Source: Betaproteobacteria bacterium (GTDB lineage Bacteria > Pseudomonadota > Gammaproteobacteria > Burkholderiales > Burkholderiaceae). Taken from it: 7,154 nt of DNA. The notes under the pieces were generated by a model. It did not search any database. It had not been told where the DNA came from and was given only the letters and a program-made list of their open reading frames with translations. Shown here piece after piece: positions 5,155-7,154 of the stretch. Made by a program: the position numbers and the translations under genes. Numbering within the stretch: the stretch's first letter is position 1; every line of letters starts with the position of its first letter. The DNA lies in the NCBI GenBank assembly GCA_947468785.1, contig CANIMS010000078.1, forward strand, positions 1 through 7,154, given 5' to 3'.

Positions 5155-6123
5155 ATGACGAATTTCCTTGACCCCGCCATTCTGTTTTTTATCTTTGGAG
5201 CATTTGCAGGTATTGTTAAGTCCAATCTAGAGATCCCACCACAGATTTCCAGATTCTTATCGCTCTATTTATTAATGGCTCTCGGTCTTAAGGGTGGATT
5301 TGCTCTACATAAATCTGGATTTACTAGTGAAATTGCCTTCTCTTTAGGGCTTGCAATCTTCCTAGCAATTTTGATACCGATCATAGGCTATCTGATCTTA
5401 AGAAGAAAATTAAATACCTTTGATGCAGCTGCAATTGCCGCAACTTATGGCTCCGTCAGTGCGGTTACGTTTATTACTGCCACTCAATACCTAGATCAAT
5501 TCAATATTGAGTACGGCGGGCACATGGCTGCTGCTATGGCATTAATGGAGTCACCCGCCATCATCTTGGCGATTATTTTGGCAAATAAAGCTAGAGCATC
5601 CTATTCAGCCGAGCACTCACAAAACCACCAATCGCCTGGTATCTCCAAAATTTTGCACGAATCCTTTACGGACGGTGCGCAATTGCTTCTTTTGGGCTCA
5701 ATGCTTGTAGCCCTAGTCAGCGGAGATGCTGGCCAAAAGCTGATGGCCCCTTTCTCAATTGATCTCTTTAAAGGCATGCTCGCTTTCTTCCTATTGGATA
5801 TGGGCTTAATGGCTGCTCGCAATTTCCAAGGCTTAAAAGGGAAACCTCCTTTAACCATTCTCTATGCTATTGGCTCGCCACTGTCTCATGCTATTTTGGC
5901 TCTAGTACTTTGCAAGTTCATTGGCCTACCGCTTGGCAATACCATCTTATTAATGGTGCTTGCCTCTAGCGCCTCTTATATTGCAGTTCCTGCAGTGTTA
6001 AGGCATGCTCTTCCTGAAGTGAATCCAGCGCTATATATGGGTATGTCTTTAGGAATTACCTTTCCATTTAATATTATTCTTGGTATCCCCCTATACACCT
6101 TCATTGCTAAGCAGTTCTTATAA
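5155..6123 (+). CDS. sbtA: SbtA-family sodium-dependent bicarbonate permease
   Basis: This is an inner-membrane protein of 322 residues with about ten hydrophobic segments in two five-helix halves joined by a polar loop (about residues 145-170). SbtA imports HCO3- with Na+. The family pattern is clear: MALGLKGGFALHKSG (compare the cyanobacterial LTKIGLTGGMAIRNS), AATYGSVSAVTFITA, MALMESPAIILAIILANK, then LLDMGLMAARN, LASSASYIAVPAVLRHALPE and MGMSLGITFPFNIILGIPLY in the second half. It is shorter than cyanobacterial SbtA (about 370), mainly in the central loop. No SbtB (PII-like partner) gene is present in the window. In a heterotroph it may feed anaplerotic carboxylation rather than photosynthesis; that is inference. 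The ribosome site is weak. The gene follows the NhaR-like regulator by 41 bases and precedes the DUF6671 gene by 24, so one transcript is likely. Confidence 0.88.
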   Translation: MTNFLDPAILFFIFGAFAGIVKSNLEIPPQISRFLSLYLLMALGLKGGFALHKSGFTSEIAFSLGLAIFLAILIPIIGYLILRRKLNTFDAAAIAATYGSVSAVTFITATQYLDQFNIEYGGHMAAAMALMESPAIILAIILANKARASYSAEHSQNHQSPGISKILHESFTDGAQLLLLGSMLVALVSGDAGQKLMAPFSIDLFKGMLAFFLLDMGLMAARNFQGLKGKPPLTILYAIGSPLSHAILALVLCKFIGLPLGNTILLMVLASSASYIAVPAVLRHALPEVNPALYMGMSLGITFPFNIILGIPLYTFIAKQFL

Positions 6124-6147
6124 ATCGCCGACTTTAAATACGCCGTT

Positions 6148-6990
6148 ATGAGTATTTTTTCTAAACGTACTATTGGCCTTCTGACTAAGCATCAAAAAGA
6201 AAAGGTCATTGCATCAGTATTGGAGCCTCAAATCGGCTGCTTTATTCAGCATACAGATGCCTATGACACTGATCTCTTAGGAACATTCACACAAGAGACC
6301 CCTCGATATGGCAGCCAATTAGATGCCGCTCGTAAAAAAGCTACTTTGGGTATGGAATTATTAGGGCTGGATATTGGCATTGCTAATGAGGGTGCTTTTA
6401 TAAATGACCCATACGCCGGGATCATGCCTTGGAATAATGAATTGCTTGTTCTTATTGACCATCATCAGCAATTAGAAATTACTGGTTTTTCTGGAGCGCC
6501 AGCGCAAAACAACAATGCCTATCTCAGTCATTGGGAGGAGCTGCAAAAGTTTGCCGACTCTGCTTTGTTTCCCTCGCATTATTTAGTGATTAAACCAACC
6601 GATGAATACCACCCACAGTCTAGAAAAGGAATTCAGGATCTCGCCAATCTAAAGGATGCTTTTGAGTGGGCAAAATCACTCTCTACAAAAGGCATTGTTT
6701 ATGTCGAGAACGACTTACGTGCATTCGCAAACCCAACCCGAATGGACAACATTCAAAAAGCTGCTGTTAATCTGGCCAGCAAAATGACATCCTTGTGTCC
6801 AAAATGCCATACCCCTGGATTTTGGGTGAAGGATATTCAGCGCGGGCTTCCCTGTAATGCCTGCGGCTTACCCACCAATGAAGAGATCGCCAAAATTTGG
6901 GCTTGCATAAAGTGTGACTACACAGATACCGAAGGAATGAAAGTTCTGAAATTTGCAGACCCTTCAAAATGCCATCACTGTAATCCCTAG
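6148..6990 (+). CDS. DUF6671-family protein of unknown function with C-terminal zinc-ribbon cysteines
   Basis: The function is unknown. The 280-residue protein has no signal peptide or membrane segment and should be cytoplasmic. The N-terminal domain (about 1-210) has the family blocks as I recall them: IGLLTKHQKEKVIASVLEP, DTDLLGTFTQETPR, GSQLDAARKKATLGMELLGL, IANEGAF and MPWNNELLVLIDHH. These Asp/Glu/His-rich stretches could form an active site, but no catalytic motif is recognisable. The C-terminal part (215-280) carries four CxxC pairs, at Cys217/220, 236/239, 253/256 and 275/278, which fits two zinc sites of zinc-ribbon or rubredoxin type. The ATG at 6148 has no clear Shine-Dalgarno sequence, but the conserved region starts within the first ten residues, so the start is probably right. 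The gene lies 24 bases after sbtA on the same strand, suggesting co-expression with the bicarbonate permease. The family name is recalled, not searched. Confidence 0.78.
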   Translation: MSIFSKRTIGLLTKHQKEKVIASVLEPQIGCFIQHTDAYDTDLLGTFTQETPRYGSQLDAARKKATLGMELLGLDIGIANEGAFINDPYAGIMPWNNELLVLIDHHQQLEITGFSGAPAQNNNAYLSHWEELQKFADSALFPSHYLVIKPTDEYHPQSRKGIQDLANLKDAFEWAKSLSTKGIVYVENDLRAFANPTRMDNIQKAAVNLASKMTSLCPKCHTPGFWVKDIQRGLPCNACGLPTNEEIAKIWACIKCDYTDTEGMKVLKFADPSKCHHCNP

Positions 6991-7037
6991 CATCAATAAA
7001 AAACTGCCTGAAGGCGAATTAGGCTAAAAGCTTCCCC

Positions 7038-7070
7038 AGATGAGTTTGTGATCTGTATTTCATCTAAAAT
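7038..7070 (+). promoter_or_regulatory. Putative promoter of the nitroreductase gene with a 6-bp inverted repeat
   Basis: TAAAAT at 7065-7070 matches the -10 consensus at 5 of 6 bases; no good -35 is seen at the right distance. AGATGA (7038-7043) and TCATCT (7060-7065) form an inverted repeat across the expected -35/-10 interval, a reasonable place for a repressor or activator site. The rest of the 121-base gap after the DUF6671 gene shows nothing else clear apart from the stem-loop listed next. Confidence 0.35.
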
Positions 7071-7101
7071 TAGGAGTATTACTTCAGTAATTAACTCCTA
7101 A
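7070..7101 (+). repeat. Long interrupted inverted repeat in the nitroreductase 5' leader
   Basis: TTAGGAGT (7070-7077) pairs with ACTCCTAA (7094-7101), and inside it ATTAC (7078-7082) pairs with GTAAT (7087-7091). This gives 13 base pairs around a TTCA loop, with TA (7092-7093) bulged. The 3' end touches the AAGGA ribosome site (7101-7105). If transcription starts near 7077, most of the hairpin would be in the leader. There is no T-run, so it is not a terminator. It could be an operator or a translation-control hairpin. Confidence 0.5.
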
Positions 7102-7111
7102 AGGAAGATGA

Positions 7112-7154
7112 ATGAGTCTCATTGAGAAATTACAGTGGCGTTATGCTACAAAAA
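7112..7154 (+). CDS. Probable nitroreductase / NAD(P)H-dependent flavin oxidoreductase, N-terminus only
   Basis: Fourteen codons are visible before the right edge: MSLIEKLQWRYATK. The opening 'L-x-W-R-Y-A-T-K' is typical of NfsB-like nitroreductases, whose N-terminus continues KFD and contributes to FMN binding. AAGGA (7101-7105) lies 6 bases before the ATG, a good ribosome site. The ATG three bases upstream (7108) meets a stop after five codons, so 7112 is the start. The rest of the protein is outside the window, so the family call rests on the N-terminal motif only. Confidence 0.65.
   Translation, partial: MSLIEKLQWRYATK

Noticed and set aside
5601..5858. Minus-strand 85-codon frame inside sbtA
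   Set aside because: It is antisense to strongly conserved permease sequence and lacks initiation signals.
6767..6967. Minus-strand 66-codon frame inside the DUF6671 gene
   Set aside because: It is antisense to the cysteine-rich tail, and its composition follows the CxxC codons of the other strand.
6997..7015. A-run plus GCCTGAAGGC as an intrinsic terminator
   Set aside because: The T-run would serve only minus-strand transcription, where no gene ends. The stem is three to four pairs, and the plus side has no T-run.

Overview
The window looks like chromosomal DNA of a freshwater betaproteobacterium, most likely Polynucleobacter or a close Burkholderiaceae relative. This is judged from moderate-to-low GC, compact gene spacing and the overall look of the proteins; no database search was possible. 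No mobile element, CRISPR array, rRNA or tRNA is visible.

Left block (1-2330, minus strand): a metal-type tripartite efflux operon. A TolC/CzcC-family outer-membrane factor (2119-830) is followed, with a 1-base stop/start overlap, by an RND/HlyD-type periplasmic adaptor that runs off the left edge. The inner-membrane pump should lie beyond it. The leader of this operon (about 2291-2202) is a well-conserved yybP-ykoY manganese riboswitch aptamer with its own sigma70-like promoter directly upstream. This is the most striking element here, because that riboswitch class is known mainly from TerC/Alx, MntP and P-type ATPase genes, and here it appears to control a TolC-adaptor efflux system.

Middle block (2339-4107, minus strand): a small HPF/RaiA-like ribosome-hibernation protein, and upstream of it a TerC-family membrane protein fused to a universal-stress (Usp) domain, closed by a strong intrinsic terminator. 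The two genes sit behind two copies of the same roughly 70-base promoter/operator module (2704-2773 and 4157-4226). Each copy has a LysR-type ATTY-N11-GAAT box centred near -65, so they look like one small stress/ion regulon. The upstream copy lies in the intergenic region shared with a divergent NhaR-like LysR regulator, which is the obvious candidate controller.

Right block (4241-6990, plus strand): the NhaR-like regulator, an SbtA-family sodium-dependent bicarbonate permease, and a DUF6671-type protein of unknown function with four CxxC pairs at its C-terminus. They are closely spaced and probably form one operon for Na+/inorganic-carbon physiology. The window ends with the first 14 codons of a probable nitroreductase (7112 on), preceded by a -10 element and a large inverted repeat.

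Overall the window groups ion homeostasis (Mn-sensing efflux, TerC, a Na+/HCO3- permease) with stress or dormancy functions (Usp, HPF) around one LysR regulator.
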